The translations under genes and the position numbers were made by a program. Below the pieces are notes generated by a model. It did not search any database. It worked only from the letters and a program-made list of their open reading frames with translations, and was not told the origin of the DNA. From Gammaproteobacteria bacterium (GTDB lineage: Bacteria > Pseudomonadota > Gammaproteobacteria > Xanthomonadales > Xanthomonadaceae): a stretch of DNA of 7,309 nucleotides. The DNA lies in the NCBI GenBank assembly GCA_012510865.1, contig JAAZHF010000092.1, positions 1-7,309 of the forward strand. The letters are read 5' to 3'. Positions 1 to 5,972 of this stretch are shown here, one piece after another (within the stretch, counting starts at the first letter, position 1; each line of letters starts with the position of its first letter).

Positions 1-182
<182 letters not shown>

Positions 183-188
183 CGGGCC

Positions 189-515
189 ATGCGCACGCTG
201 CGGCTCGTGCTGGTGGTGCTGGTGGCGCTGCTGGCGTGGCTGCAGTACCGCCTGTGGTTCGGCAGCGGCGGCAACGCCGAGGTCGCCGACCTCCGGGCCC
301 AGGTCGAGCAGCAGGCGCGCCAGAACGACGGCCTTCGCGAGCGCAACGCCGCGCTGGCCGCCGAGGTCGCGGACCTCAAGTCCGGCGAGGCCGCGATCGA
401 GGAGCGCGCGCGCGCCGAGCTGGGCATGATCAAGCCGGGCGAGGTGTTCTACCGCGTGGTCGACCACGCCCGGCCGGCGCAGCCCACCGTCGATCCGGAG
501 GACGAGTCGCAATGA
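189..515 (+). CDS. ftsB: Cell division protein FtsB
   Basis: FtsB is a small bitopic inner-membrane protein that forms the FtsQ-FtsB-FtsL complex and helps trigger septal peptidoglycan synthesis. The 108-residue product has a short cytoplasmic start (MRTLR), one membrane segment at about residues 5-20 ending in the family signature WLQYRLWFG, then a periplasmic coiled coil at about residues 30-65 rich in Ala, Glu, Gln and Arg. The conserved block [20 protein letters not shown] follows, matching E. coli FtsB closely. Length is near the usual 90-120 residues. The ATG is 6 bases after eno; the only Shine-Dalgarno-like bases are AGG at 174-176 inside eno, so translation may depend partly on coupling to eno. 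The stop TGA overlaps the ATG of a mini-ORF (ATGA at 512-515) that leads to ispD. Confidence 0.96.
   Translation: MRTLRLVLVVLVALLAWLQYRLWFGSGGNAEVADLRAQVEQQARQNDGLRERNAALAAEVADLKSGEAAIEERARAELGMIKPGEVFYRVVDHARPAQPTVDPEDESQ
497..502 (+). promoter_or_regulatory. Strong Shine-Dalgarno sequence near the end of ftsB
   Basis: GGAGGA lies 9 bases before the ATG at 512, a near-ideal ribosome binding site. That ATG does not start ispD (which starts at 553) but the 14-codon mini-ORF described separately. No comparable site precedes the ispD ATG. This suggests that ribosomes load here and reach ispD by reinitiation; the site is seen in the sequence, the function is inferred. Confidence 0.5.
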
Positions 516-556
516 ATCCGCCCATCACGGGCGTCCACCGGACGCCGGCCCGATGA
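512..556 (+). CDS. 14-codon mini-ORF coupling ftsB to ispD (putative)
   Basis: This very short frame encodes [14 protein letters not shown] and exactly spans the gap between ftsB and ispD. Its ATG overlaps the ftsB stop (ATGA, 512-515) and its TGA overlaps the ispD start (ATGA, 553-556). A GGAGGA site sits 9 bases upstream of its ATG, whereas ispD itself has no recognisable ribosome binding site. The arrangement looks like a translational relay: ribosomes terminating at 554-556 could reinitiate on the overlapping ispD ATG. The peptide resembles no known leader, has no run of one amino acid, and two prolines near its start are the only possible pausing feature. Chance overlap cannot be excluded in GC-rich DNA with frequent TGA stops. 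A role for the peptide itself is not claimed. Confidence 0.4.
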   Translation: MNPPITGVHRTPAR

Positions 557-1251
557 CCTGGGCCGTGGTTCCCGCGGCCGGCCGCGGCGCGCGCTTCGGC
601 GGCGAAGTGCCCAAGCAGTACCTCGAGGTGGCCGGCGAGCCCCTGATCGCCCACAGCCTGCGCGCGCTCTTCGCGCACCCCGGCGTGAAGGGCGCGGTGG
701 TCGCGCTGGCCGCGGGCGATTCGCACTGGCGGGGCTGGAGCGACGGCAGCGGCCGCCCGGTGATCGCCTGCGTCGGCGGTGGCAGCCGCGCGGAATCGGT
801 GCTGGCCGGCCTGGCCGCGCTGCCCGGCGAGGTCCGCGCCGACGCCTTCGTCCTGGTGCATGACGCCGCGCGCCCGAACCTGCGCCTGGCGGACCTGTCG
901 GCCCTGCTGGAGCGCGGGCGCGAGGATCCGGTCGGCGCGATCCTGGCCACGCCCGTGCGCGACACCCTGAAGCGCGCGGGCGACGACGGCGGCATCGACG
1001 GCACCGAGCCGCGCGAGCGCCTGTGGCGGGCCCAGACCCCGCAGCTGTTCCGCCGCCTCCAGCTGCGCCGCGCGCTGGAGGCCGCCGCCGCCGACGGCGT
1101 CGAGGCCACCGACGAGGCCATGGCCATGGAGCGCCAGGGCCTGCGCCCGCTGCTGGTCGAGGGCGCCGAGGACAACATCAAGGTGACGACCCCGGCGGAC
1201 CTGGCCTATTTCGAGTTCCTGCTGGAAAGAGCGCGGCGTGGCGTTCGCTGA
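553..1251 (+). CDS. ispD: 2-C-methyl-D-erythritol 4-phosphate cytidylyltransferase
   Basis: IspD joins CTP and methylerythritol 4-phosphate to give CDP-methylerythritol and pyrophosphate, the third step of the MEP isoprenoid pathway in the cytoplasm. The 232-residue product opens with the nucleotide-binding signature [19 protein letters not shown], with Arg14 and Lys21 in the places of the catalytic Arg/Lys pair of E. coli IspD. Further family blocks are GGGSRAESV (75-83), LVHDAARP (101-108, with the metal-binding Asp104), a PVRDTLKR segment, WRAQTPQLF, and the C-terminal [11 protein letters not shown] and [19 protein letters not shown]. The ATG at 553 gives an N-terminus that fits the family exactly. 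The frame is open further upstream, but extension would run into ftsB. It has no clear ribosome binding site, and its ATG overlaps the stop of a 14-codon mini-ORF. ispF follows after 58 bases. Confidence 0.96.
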   Translation: MTWAVVPAAGRGARFGGEVPKQYLEVAGEPLIAHSLRALFAHPGVKGAVVALAAGDSHWRGWSDGSGRPVIACVGGGSRAESVLAGLAALPGEVRADAFVLVHDAARPNLRLADLSALLERGREDPVGAILATPVRDTLKRAGDDGGIDGTEPRERLWRAQTPQLFRRLQLRRALEAAAADGVEATDEAMAMERQGLRPLLVEGAEDNIKVTTPADLAYFEFLLERARRGVR

Positions 1252-1288
1252 GCGGGCAAGCGCCGCCGATTCGCCCATACTTGCCTGC
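1252..1288 (+). other. Inverted repeat in the ispD-ispF spacer
   Basis: Bases 1252-1260 (GCGGGCAAG) can pair with 1280-1288 (CTTGCCTGC) to give a 9-pair stem with one G·U pair and a 19-base loop, starting directly after the ispD stop. No T-run follows, so it is not a classical terminator. CATACT at 1276-1281 matches 4 of 6 bases of a -10 box, but no good -35 box is present. The structure is visible; its role, possibly spacing translation or protecting an RNA end, is unknown. Confidence 0.3.
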
Positions 1289-1309
1289 CCATCCAGCAGC
1301 AGAGACCGC

Positions 1310-1789
1310 ATGAACCTCCGCATCGGCCACGGCTACGACGTCCACGCCTTCGGCGAAGGCGACCACGTGATGCTCGGCGGCGTGCGCGTGCCGCACGACC
1401 GCGGGCTGGTCGCGCACAGCGACGGCGACGTGATCCTGCACGCGCTCTGCGACGCCATCCTCGGTGCGCTGGCGCTGGGCGACATCGGCGTGCACTTCCC
1501 GCCGTCCGACGCGCGCTGGAAGGGAGCGGACAGCCGCATGCTGCTGCGCCACTGCGCGGCGCTGGCGGCGGAGCGCGGCTGGAGGGCCGGCAACGTCGAT
1601 GCCACCGTGGTCTGCGAGCGGCCCAAGGTGGGTCCGCACGCGCAGGCCATGCGCGAGGCGATCGCCGCGGACCTGGGCATCCCGCTGGGCGCGGTCAGCG
1701 TGAAGGCCACCACCAGCGAGCGACTCGGCTTCATCGGCCGCGAGGAAGGGATCGCCGCGCAGGCCGTGTGCCTGCTCGTGAAGGCCTGA
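1310..1789 (+). CDS. ispF: 2-C-methyl-D-erythritol 2,4-cyclodiphosphate synthase
   Basis: IspF cyclises CDP-methylerythritol 2-phosphate to methylerythritol cyclodiphosphate with release of CMP, the fifth step of the MEP pathway; the enzyme is a cytoplasmic homotrimer. The 159-residue product is of normal length. It starts [14 protein letters not shown], giving the zinc ligands Asp10 and His12, with the third ligand His44 in the block [27 protein letters not shown] (58-64) follows, and the C-terminal signature [18 protein letters not shown] contains the CDP-binding threonines. The ATG at 1310 was chosen because it matches the family N-terminus. The frame stays open upstream to a GTG at 1238 inside ispD, but those 24 residues match nothing in the family. 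ispD and ispF are separate genes here, unlike the fused ispDF of many alphaproteobacteria. The ribosome binding site is weak (AGAG at 1301-1304). truD starts 7 bases after the stop. Confidence 0.96.
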   Translation: MNLRIGHGYDVHAFGEGDHVMLGGVRVPHDRGLVAHSDGDVILHALCDAILGALALGDIGVHFPPSDARWKGADSRMLLRHCAALAAERGWRAGNVDATVVCERPKVGPHAQAMREAIAADLGIPLGAVSVKATTSERLGFIGREEGIAAQAVCLLVKA

Positions 1790-1796
1790 GCGGCGC

Positions 1797-2849
1797 GTGG
1801 ACACGGGCCTTCCCCGCGCCCAGGGCGCGCCGGCGCTGTCCGCGCGCATCCGGGTCGCGCCCGAGGATTTCGACGTCACCGAGCTCGACGGCTTCGAGGC
1901 CAGCGGCGCGGGCGAGCACCTGCTGCTGACGATCGAGAAGCGCGGCATGAATACCGCCTTCGTCGCGCGCCTGCTGGCGGAATGGGCCGGCGTGCACGAG
2001 CGCGCGGTCGGCTACGCCGGGCTCAAGGACCGACACGCGGTCACCCGCCAGCGCTTCAGCGTGCAGCTGCCGGGACGCGAGGCCCCCGGGGTGGAGGCGC
2101 TGGAGCGCGACGACCCCGCGACCGGGCAGCGGCTGCGCGTGCTCGGCCACGCGAGGCATTCTCGGAAGCTGCCGCGGGGTGCGCTGGCCGGGAACCGCTT
2201 CGCGCTGGTCCTTCGCGGCGTCGAAGGCGAGCCTGCCGCCATCGAAGCCCGCCTCCGGGCGATCGCCGGCCGCGGCGTGCCCAACTACTTCGGCGGCCAG
2301 CGCTTCGGCCACGCCGGCGGGAACGTCGGGAAGGCGCTGCGCATGTTCGCGGGCGCGCGGGTGAAGCGGGACGAGCGCGCGCTGCTGCTGTCGGCCGCGC
2401 GCTCCGCGCTGTTCAACCGGGTCCTGGCCGCGCGCGTGGCCGGGGGCAGCTGGGACCGCGGCCTGGACGGCGAGGCCTGGATGCTCGACGGCAGCCGCAG
2501 CGTGTTCGGGCCCGAGCCCTGGAGCGATGCGCTGGCGGCGAGGCTGGAGCGCTTCGACATCCATCCCAGCGGACCGCTATGGGGCCGCGGCGAGCCGCGG
2601 AGCGCGGGCGAGGCCCGGGCGCTCGAGCTGGAAGCGCTTGCCGATCCCGAGAGCCTCGCGCTGCGCGCGGGCCTGGAGGAGGCGGGCCTGTCGCAGGAGC
2701 GGCGCGCCACCCGGCTGCGGCCGGCGGAGCTCGATTGGAGCTGGCGCGGAGGCGATGCGCTGGAGCTGCGGTTCGCGCTTCCGGCCGGCGCGTACGCCAC
2801 GTCGGTGCTCGCCGAGCTGGGTTCCGTGGTCGACGCCCGGGCGCACTGA
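1797..2849 (+). CDS. truD: tRNA pseudouridine(13) synthase TruD
   Basis: TruD converts uridine 13 of tRNA-Glu and some other tRNAs to pseudouridine. The 350-residue product has about the length of E. coli TruD (349). Recognisable blocks are DFDVTE (24-29), [19 protein letters not shown] (48-66), the catalytic [18 protein letters not shown] (72-89) with catalytic Asp78, [15 protein letters not shown] (121-135), and NYFGGQRFG (163-171). An inserted TRUD subdomain lies between these and the C-terminal [17 protein letters not shown] that completes the catalytic fold. The start is a GTG 7 bases after ispF; no in-frame ATG occurs before codon 51, which would delete conserved N-terminal sequence, so GTG is accepted. 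The ribosome binding site is poor (AAGG at 1781-1784), again suggesting coupling to the preceding gene. ispF-truD adjacency is the same as in E. coli. A 102-base spacer follows. Confidence 0.95.
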   Translation: MDTGLPRAQGAPALSARIRVAPEDFDVTELDGFEASGAGEHLLLTIEKRGMNTAFVARLLAEWAGVHERAVGYAGLKDRHAVTRQRFSVQLPGREAPGVEALERDDPATGQRLRVLGHARHSRKLPRGALAGNRFALVLRGVEGEPAAIEARLRAIAGRGVPNYFGGQRFGHAGGNVGKALRMFAGARVKRDERALLLSAARSALFNRVLAARVAGGSWDRGLDGEAWMLDGSRSVFGPEPWSDALAARLERFDIHPSGPLWGRGEPRSAGEARALELEALADPESLALRAGLEEAGLSQERRATRLRPAELDWSWRGGDALELRFALPAGAYATSVLAELGSVVDARAH

Positions 2850-2877
2850 GCCGCTCGTCGGAAAGCGCCCGCCGGCA

Positions 2878-2906
2878 CTGGCCACCCCTTCGGCGAGGGG
2901 TATACA
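2878..2906 (+). promoter_or_regulatory. Possible promoter of the small lipoprotein gene
   Basis: TATACA at 2901-2906 matches the -10 consensus at 4 of 6 positions and is an unusual AT-rich patch in this GC-rich DNA. CTGGCC at 2878-2883, 17 bases upstream, matches a -35 box at 3 of 6. A start near 2913 would place a GC hairpin at the very 5' end of the mRNA and give a leader of about 39 bases to the ATG at 2952. The match is weak; this is a prediction only. Confidence 0.3.
2884..2901 (+). other. Hairpin after truD, 6-base-pair stem
   Basis: ACCCCT (2884-2889) and AGGGGT (2896-2901) form a perfect 6-pair stem around the loop TCGGCG. No T-run follows. It may end or stabilise the truD transcript. 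If the -10-like box directly downstream is real, it would lie in the spacer of a promoter and could act as an operator-like element. The structure is seen; the role is inferred. Confidence 0.35.
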
Positions 2907-2913
2907 GGTGGGG

Positions 2914-2935
2914 TGCGCGCCGGACGTGGCGCGCA
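2914..2935 (+). other. Perfect 8-base-pair GC hairpin before the lipoprotein ribosome binding site
   Basis: TGCGCGCC (2914-2921) and GGCGCGCA (2928-2935) are perfect inverted repeats with a six-base loop GGACGT. The stem ends 5 bases before the GGGAG ribosome binding site. It could be a weak terminator of the upstream operon (no T-run follows) or a 5' mRNA structure affecting stability or translation of the lipoprotein gene. The inverted repeat is directly visible; the function is not known. Confidence 0.45.
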
Positions 2936-2940
2936 TTGAC

Positions 2941-2945
2941 GGGAG
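2941..2945 (+). promoter_or_regulatory. Ribosome binding site deciding the lipoprotein start
   Basis: GGGAG abuts an ATG at 2946 with no spacing, which is not usable, but stands 6 bases before the in-frame ATG at 2952. This makes 2952 the likely start of the lipoprotein and removes two residues (Met-Thr) from the longest reading. Confidence 0.6.
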
Positions 2946-2951
2946 ATGACC

Positions 2952-3206
2952 ATGAGAACGCATCTTCTTCTCCGGATGATCCCTGTAGCGGTCGGGGCCC
3001 TGGTCCTCGCGGGCTGCGCAAGCAGCGGTGGCATGGCGTCCGCGCCCCCGCCGCCGTCGGCCGACAGCCAGTCGCGGCTGGTGACCGACGCCAGGTACGT
3101 GGCCTACGTGGAGCGCCAGGCGCGCATGCGCGGGGTCGAGGTGGTGTGGGTCAATCCGCCGACCCGGATCGCCGAGCTCGCCGACGCGGTCGCCGACAGC
3201 GACTGA
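2952..3206 (+). CDS. Small predicted lipoprotein, unknown function
   Basis: The 84-residue product begins with a type II signal peptide: MRTHLLLR, a hydrophobic stretch to residue 19, and the lipobox Leu19-Ala20-Gly21-Cys22. Ala and Ser follow the cysteine, with no Asp at +2, which favours outer-membrane sorting. A short low-complexity linker with four prolines (29-37) precedes the mature domain of about 45 residues: a helix-like RYVAYVERQARMRGVEV and the hydrophobic-polar motif VVWVNPP (64-70), then an acidic tail. I believe similar short proteins with a WVNPP-like motif occur in Xanthomonadaceae, but I know of no assigned function. The start at 2952 is preferred over the ATG at 2946 because of ribosome binding site spacing. 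It probably has its own promoter in the structured spacer after truD, and its stop TGA directly abuts the convergent smr stop. Coding is well supported by the lipobox and ribosome binding site; function is open. Confidence 0.82.
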   Translation: MRTHLLLRMIPVAVGALVLAGCASSGGMASAPPPPSADSQSRLVTDARYVAYVERQARMRGVEVVWVNPPTRIAELADAVADSD

Positions 3207-3755
3207 TCAGCGCCGGGCCAGCAGCACCAGCACCGCGCCGGTCCCGCCCTGGGCGGGCGGCGCGGAATGGAACGCCAGCACGTCCGAGCGCTGGCGCAGG
3301 ACCCTGTCGACCACGTTCTTCAGCACCGGCAGGCTGTCGGTCGAATTGATCCCCTTGCCGTGGACGATGCGCACGCAGCCGTGGCCGGCATCGCCCACGG
3401 CCGCCAGGAAGCGGCGCAGCAGCCCTTCGGCGGCGGCGGCGTCGGTCCAGTGCAGGTCGAGTTCGTCCTGCGCGGCATACAGTCCCTGTGACAGCCGCTT
3501 CAGCGTGCGCGGCGGCACGCGGTCGCTGCGCCAGGCGAGCACGTCGCCGCGTCCGATCGAGAACGCCTCGCCCCGGCCCAGCCGGAAGTCCTCGCGCGCC
3601 TGTGCTTCGTCGCGCTCGGCCATGCGTGCGCGCGGACGCGGCCGTGGCCGCGCCGGGGGCTCCGGCGCCGGGGGCAGTTCGCGCACGGGGCCGATCGCCG
3701 CGCGGAACAGCGCGGCGTCCTCGTCGTCCCCGTTCCCATGGTCGTGGCCGGACAT
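3207..3755 (-). CDS. Smr-domain protein (SmrA/SmrB type endonuclease family)
   Basis: The 182-residue product has a variable, charged N-terminal region with an His/Asp/Glu-rich start and a Pro/Arg-rich stretch (residues 28-44), then a C-terminal Smr domain at about 97-180. Smr motifs are visible: ELDLH (98-102), the [11 protein letters not shown] segment with HGKG at 132-135, [11 protein letters not shown] (143-153), VLAFHSA, and [10 protein letters not shown] (170-179). In E. coli, SmrB cleaves mRNA between collided ribosomes using the DLH motif, while SmrA is less understood; length here (182) is like both. The usual LDLHG reads LDLHW: Asp100 and His102 are kept but the following Gly is Trp103. 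It is transcribed divergently from surE and converges on the lipoprotein, sharing the palindrome CTGATCAG (3203-3210) for both stops. Which E. coli paralogue it corresponds to is uncertain. The start is the only ATG giving the full N-terminus. Confidence 0.9.
   Translation of the reverse strand: MSGHDHGNGDDEDAALFRAAIGPVRELPPAPEPPARPRPRPRARMAERDEAQAREDFRLGRGEAFSIGRGDVLAWRSDRVPPRTLKRLSQGLYAAQDELDLHWTDAAAAEGLLRRFLAAVGDAGHGCVRIVHGKGINSTDSLPVLKNVVDRVLRQRSDVLAFHSAPPAQGGTGAVLVLLARR
3235..3263 (+). other. Strong hairpin inside the 3' end of smr, just past the lipoprotein gene
   Basis: GCGCCG (3235-3240) pairs with CGGCGC (3258-3263), and inside it CCCGCC (3243-3248) pairs with GGCGGG (3252-3257), leaving a two-base bulge and a three-base loop. 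The 12-pair stem begins 29 bases after the lipoprotein stop and lies in the smr codons for the conserved [10 protein letters not shown] region. With no T-run it is not a standard terminator, but it is the best candidate for limiting or stabilising the lipoprotein transcript. High GC makes chance pairing likely, so the confidence is modest. Confidence 0.3.
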
Positions 3756-3773
3756 GCGGCAAGCCTAGCGCGG

Positions 3774-3803
3774 GGGACCGGCGGCGTCGCCTTCCGCTAT
3801 CAT
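3774..3803 (+). promoter_or_regulatory. Possible surE promoter with leaderless start
   Basis: TATCAT at 3798-3803 matches 5 of 6 bases of the -10 consensus TATAAT, and GGGACC at 3774-3779, 18 bases upstream, matches a -35 box at 3 of 6. A start 7 bases downstream of the -10 box would fall at 3810-3811, on the A of the preferred surE ATG. No Shine-Dalgarno sequence precedes either candidate ATG (3802 or 3811), consistent with a leaderless mRNA. This is the only gap between the divergent smr and surE, so a promoter is expected here; exact placement is inferred. Confidence 0.4.
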
Positions 3804-3810
3804 GAACGCA

Positions 3811-4596
3811 ATGAAAATCCTCGTAAGCAACGACGACGGCGTCGACGCCCCCGGCATCCGCGCGCTCGCCGCCGGCCTGCGCGCCGCGGGCCACGAGGTC
3901 ACCGTCGTCGCCCCCGACCGGGACCGTTCCGGCGCCAGCAATTCGCTCACCCTCGACCTTCCGCTGCAGGCCGTGCAGGTGGACGCGTCGACGTGGCGCG
4001 TGCACGGCACGCCCACCGACTGCGTGCACGTGGCCATCACCGGCATGCTCGACGACGAACCCGACATCGTCGTCTCCGGCATCAACGACACCGCCAACCT
4101 CGGCGACGACGTGATCTATTCCGGCACCGTCGCCGCGGCGATGGAAGGCCGCTTCCTCGGCCTGCCGGCGGTCGCGGTGTCGCTGGCGACCCGCAACCAC
4201 GTCGGCCTGCACTACGAGACCGCCGCGCGCGCCGCGGTCGAGATCGTGGCCCGCCTCAAGGCCGACCCGCTGCCGGCGGACACCATCCTCAACGTCAACG
4301 TGCCCGACATCCCGTGGTCCGAGGTCGAAGGCTTCGAGGTCACGCGCCTGGGCAACCGCCACCGGGCCGAGCCCTGCATTCCCGCGCAGGATCCGCGCGG
4401 CCGCCACTTCTGGTGGATCGGCGGCGCCGGACCCGAGCAGGATTCCGGCCCGGGCACGGACTTCCACGCCGTGCGCACCCGGCACATCGCGATCACGCCG
4501 ATCCAGGTGGACCTGACCCGCTACCAGGCACTGGACCAGGTCGCGGCCTGGGTGGGAGGGCTGGAGGAAGCGCTGCGCAACGGAGCCTCGGCATGA
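3811..4596 (+). CDS. surE: 5'/3'-nucleotidase SurE
   Basis: SurE is a metal-dependent phosphatase that removes phosphate from nucleoside 5'- and 3'-monophosphates (and short polyphosphate in E. coli) and supports survival in stationary phase. The 261-residue product opens [16 protein letters not shown], with metal ligands Asp8 and Asp9. Ser40 in RDRSGASNS and Asn92 in [20 protein letters not shown] complete the metal site. HGTPTDCVH (65-73) and [12 protein letters not shown] are also family signatures, and the C-terminal [25 protein letters not shown] is typical of Xanthomonadaceae SurE. The start at 3811 matches the usual SurE N-terminus; an in-frame ATG at 3802 would add Met-Asn-Ala. No ribosome binding site is seen, and a -10-like TATCAT lies just upstream. 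The stop overlaps the pcm start by ATGA, so the two genes are translationally linked, as in many proteobacteria. Confidence 0.96.
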   Translation: MKILVSNDDGVDAPGIRALAAGLRAAGHEVTVVAPDRDRSGASNSLTLDLPLQAVQVDASTWRVHGTPTDCVHVAITGMLDDEPDIVVSGINDTANLGDDVIYSGTVAAAMEGRFLGLPAVAVSLATRNHVGLHYETAARAAVEIVARLKADPLPADTILNVNVPDIPWSEVEGFEVTRLGNRHRAEPCIPAQDPRGRHFWWIGGAGPEQDSGPGTDFHAVRTRHIAITPIQVDLTRYQALDQVAAWVGGLEEALRNGASA

Positions 4597-5276
4597 CCCC
4601 GCGACTGCGGCTCCAGCCGGAGGCCCTGGGCGGGGGCATGACCTCGCAGCGCGTGCGCGACCGCCTGATCGAGCGCCTGCGCGCCAACGGCATCGCCGAC
4701 GAGCGCGTGCTCAACGCGATCCGCACGGTGCCGCGCCACCTGTTCATCGACGAGGCCCTGGCCACGCGCGCCTACGAGGACACGGCGCTGCCGATCGGCC
4801 ACGGCCAGACCATCTCGCAGCCGTGGGTGGTTGCGAAGATGACCGAGGCGCTGTTCGACGGCGGCGCGCAGCCCCGGCGGGTCCTGGAGGTCGGCACCGG
4901 CTCCGGGTACCAGGCCGCGATCCTCGCCGCGCTCGGGCTGGAGGTGTTCACCGTCGAGCGGATCGGGGACCTGCTGCGCGTGGCGCGCAAGCGCTTCCGT
5001 TCGCTCGGGCTGAACGTGCGCAGCAAGCATGACGACGGCCGCATCGGCTGGCCCGAGGAGGCGCCCTTCGACGGCATCCTGGTCACCGCCGGGGCGCCTG
5101 CCCTGGTCGATGCGCTGACCGCGCAGCTCGCCCCGGGCGGCGTGCTGGTGGCGCCGGTGGGTGCCGGCGGCGCGCAGTCGCTGCTGCGCCTGCGCAAGGA
5201 TGCCGACGGGCGCATCACCGAGGACACCCTTGCCAGCGTGGCCTTCGTGCCGCTGCTGTCCGGGCTGGTGGACTGA
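4593..5276 (+). CDS. pcm: Protein-L-isoaspartate O-methyltransferase
   Basis: Pcm methylates abnormal L-isoaspartyl residues in aged proteins using S-adenosylmethionine, starting their repair in the cytoplasm. The 227-residue product contains [13 protein letters not shown] (17-29), [20 protein letters not shown] (46-65), the substrate motif [12 protein letters not shown] (66-77, with Ser75), SAM motif [14 protein letters not shown] (97-109), VERIGDLL, and [12 protein letters not shown]. It is about 19 residues longer than E. coli Pcm, mainly through an N-terminal extension ([16 protein letters not shown]); I recall a similar extension in Xanthomonadaceae. The ATG at 4593 overlaps the surE stop (ATGA) and has GGAG at 4582-4585, 7 bases upstream; ATG 4638 is a possible shorter start. 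The next gene begins 4 bases after the stop. SurE and Pcm side by side suggest joint stationary-phase maintenance. Confidence 0.95.
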   Translation: MTPRLRLQPEALGGGMTSQRVRDRLIERLRANGIADERVLNAIRTVPRHLFIDEALATRAYEDTALPIGHGQTISQPWVVAKMTEALFDGGAQPRRVLEVGTGSGYQAAILAALGLEVFTVERIGDLLRVARKRFRSLGLNVRSKHDDGRIGWPEEAPFDGILVTAGAPALVDALTAQLAPGGVLVAPVGAGGAQSLLRLRKDADGRITEDTLASVAFVPLLSGLVD

Positions 5277-5280
5277 GCGC

Positions 5281-5934
5281 ATGCCCGGTCCGCTCCCTCC
5301 GGCGGGCCCTGCCGACCCGGGGTCCCTGCGCACGCAGCTCGAGGCGATCATCGAACGCCTGCCCAGGGGCAGCATGACGCTGGGCGAGCTGCTGCGGGTC
5401 ATCGGCGACGAAGGCCTGCTGGTGCTGTCGATCCTGCTGACCCTGGTGTTCCTGATCCCGGTGTCGATCCCCGGCGTGAGCACGGTGTTCGGCGCCGCGA
5501 TCCTGCTGGTCGGGATCAGCCGGCTCTCGGGGCGCGCGCTGTGGATCCCGCGTCGCCTCGCCGAGCGGCCGCTCCCGGCCGACCGCCTGCGGCCCGCGCT
5601 CGGCCGCGGCATGGCCTGGGTGCGCCGGCTGGAACGCATCAGCCGCCCGCATCGGCTGCCCGGCGTCATCGACGGACGCGCGCGGATGCTGGTCAACAAC
5701 CTGGCCTTCGTGTTCGCCGCGCTGCTGCTGATGGCGCCGTTCGGCTTCGTTCCGTTCAGCAACACCATCCCCGCGCTCGCGCTCCTGCTTTACGCTGTCG
5801 GCTTCATCCAGCGCGATGGCGTCGCCGTTCTGCTCGGCCACCTCGCCACGATCGGCACCGTGGTGTACTTCAGCGTGCTGATCGGAGGCGGAGGGCTGGC
5901 GCTGCAGCAGCTCTGGCAGCGCTTCGCCGGTTGA
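5281..5934 (+). CDS. ExoD-family inner-membrane protein
   Basis: The 217-residue product belongs, by pattern, to the ExoD family (PF06055), named for a rhizobial gene needed for normal exopolysaccharide production; its biochemical activity is not established. An N-terminal amphipathic stretch (IIERLPRGSMTLGELL, 23-38) precedes a hydrophobic region with the signature PVSIPGVSTVFGAAILLVG (60-78). The middle part is basic and contains WIPRRL and SRPHRLPG. Three further membrane segments lie at about 138-153, 162-176 and 181-201, including the conserved FGFVPFSNTIPALALLL and GFIQRDGVAVLLG. The ATG is 4 bases after the pcm stop, so it is almost surely co-translated with pcm. A link to surface polysaccharide is only suggested by family name; nlpD, an envelope gene, follows after 38 bases. 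A DedA/YqaA-type assignment was considered but the motifs fit ExoD better. Confidence 0.85.
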   Translation: MPGPLPPAGPADPGSLRTQLEAIIERLPRGSMTLGELLRVIGDEGLLVLSILLTLVFLIPVSIPGVSTVFGAAILLVGISRLSGRALWIPRRLAERPLPADRLRPALGRGMAWVRRLERISRPHRLPGVIDGRARMLVNNLAFVFAALLLMAPFGFVPFSNTIPALALLLYAVGFIQRDGVAVLLGHLATIGTVVYFSVLIGGGGLALQQLWQRFAG

Positions 5935-5972
5935 CCGCCCCCTCCATCCACCGCCCGGAGTCCCCGCCGCGC

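Noticed and set aside
1238..1309. GTG start extending IspF by 24 residues and overlapping ispD
   Set aside because: The extra residues do not resemble any IspF N-terminus, and the ATG at 1310 begins precisely at the conserved start.
430..1323. Minus-strand frame of 297 codons opposite ispD
   Set aside because: It is antisense to a well-supported enzyme gene, has no motif, and its composition is that of a shadow frame.
2946..2951. ATG at 2946 as the lipoprotein start
   Set aside because: GGGAG directly touches this ATG, leaving no spacing; ATG 2952 has a usable 6-base spacing and the same signal peptide.
1982..3349. Plus-strand open frame of 455 codons overlapping truD and the lipoprotein gene
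   Set aside because: It lies in another frame of truD, is extremely rich in Arg, Ala and Gly, and matches no family, while truD is clear.
3151..4485. Long minus-strand open frame of 444 codons across smr and surE
   Set aside because: It reads out of frame through smr and antisense to surE, has low-complexity Arg/Ala/Gly composition, and no recognisable domain. It is a typical GC-rich shadow frame.
5935..5972. C-rich spacer between the exoD-like gene and nlpD as a regulatory element
   Set aside because: Only a GGAG ribosome binding site is recognisable; no promoter boxes or inverted repeats were seen.
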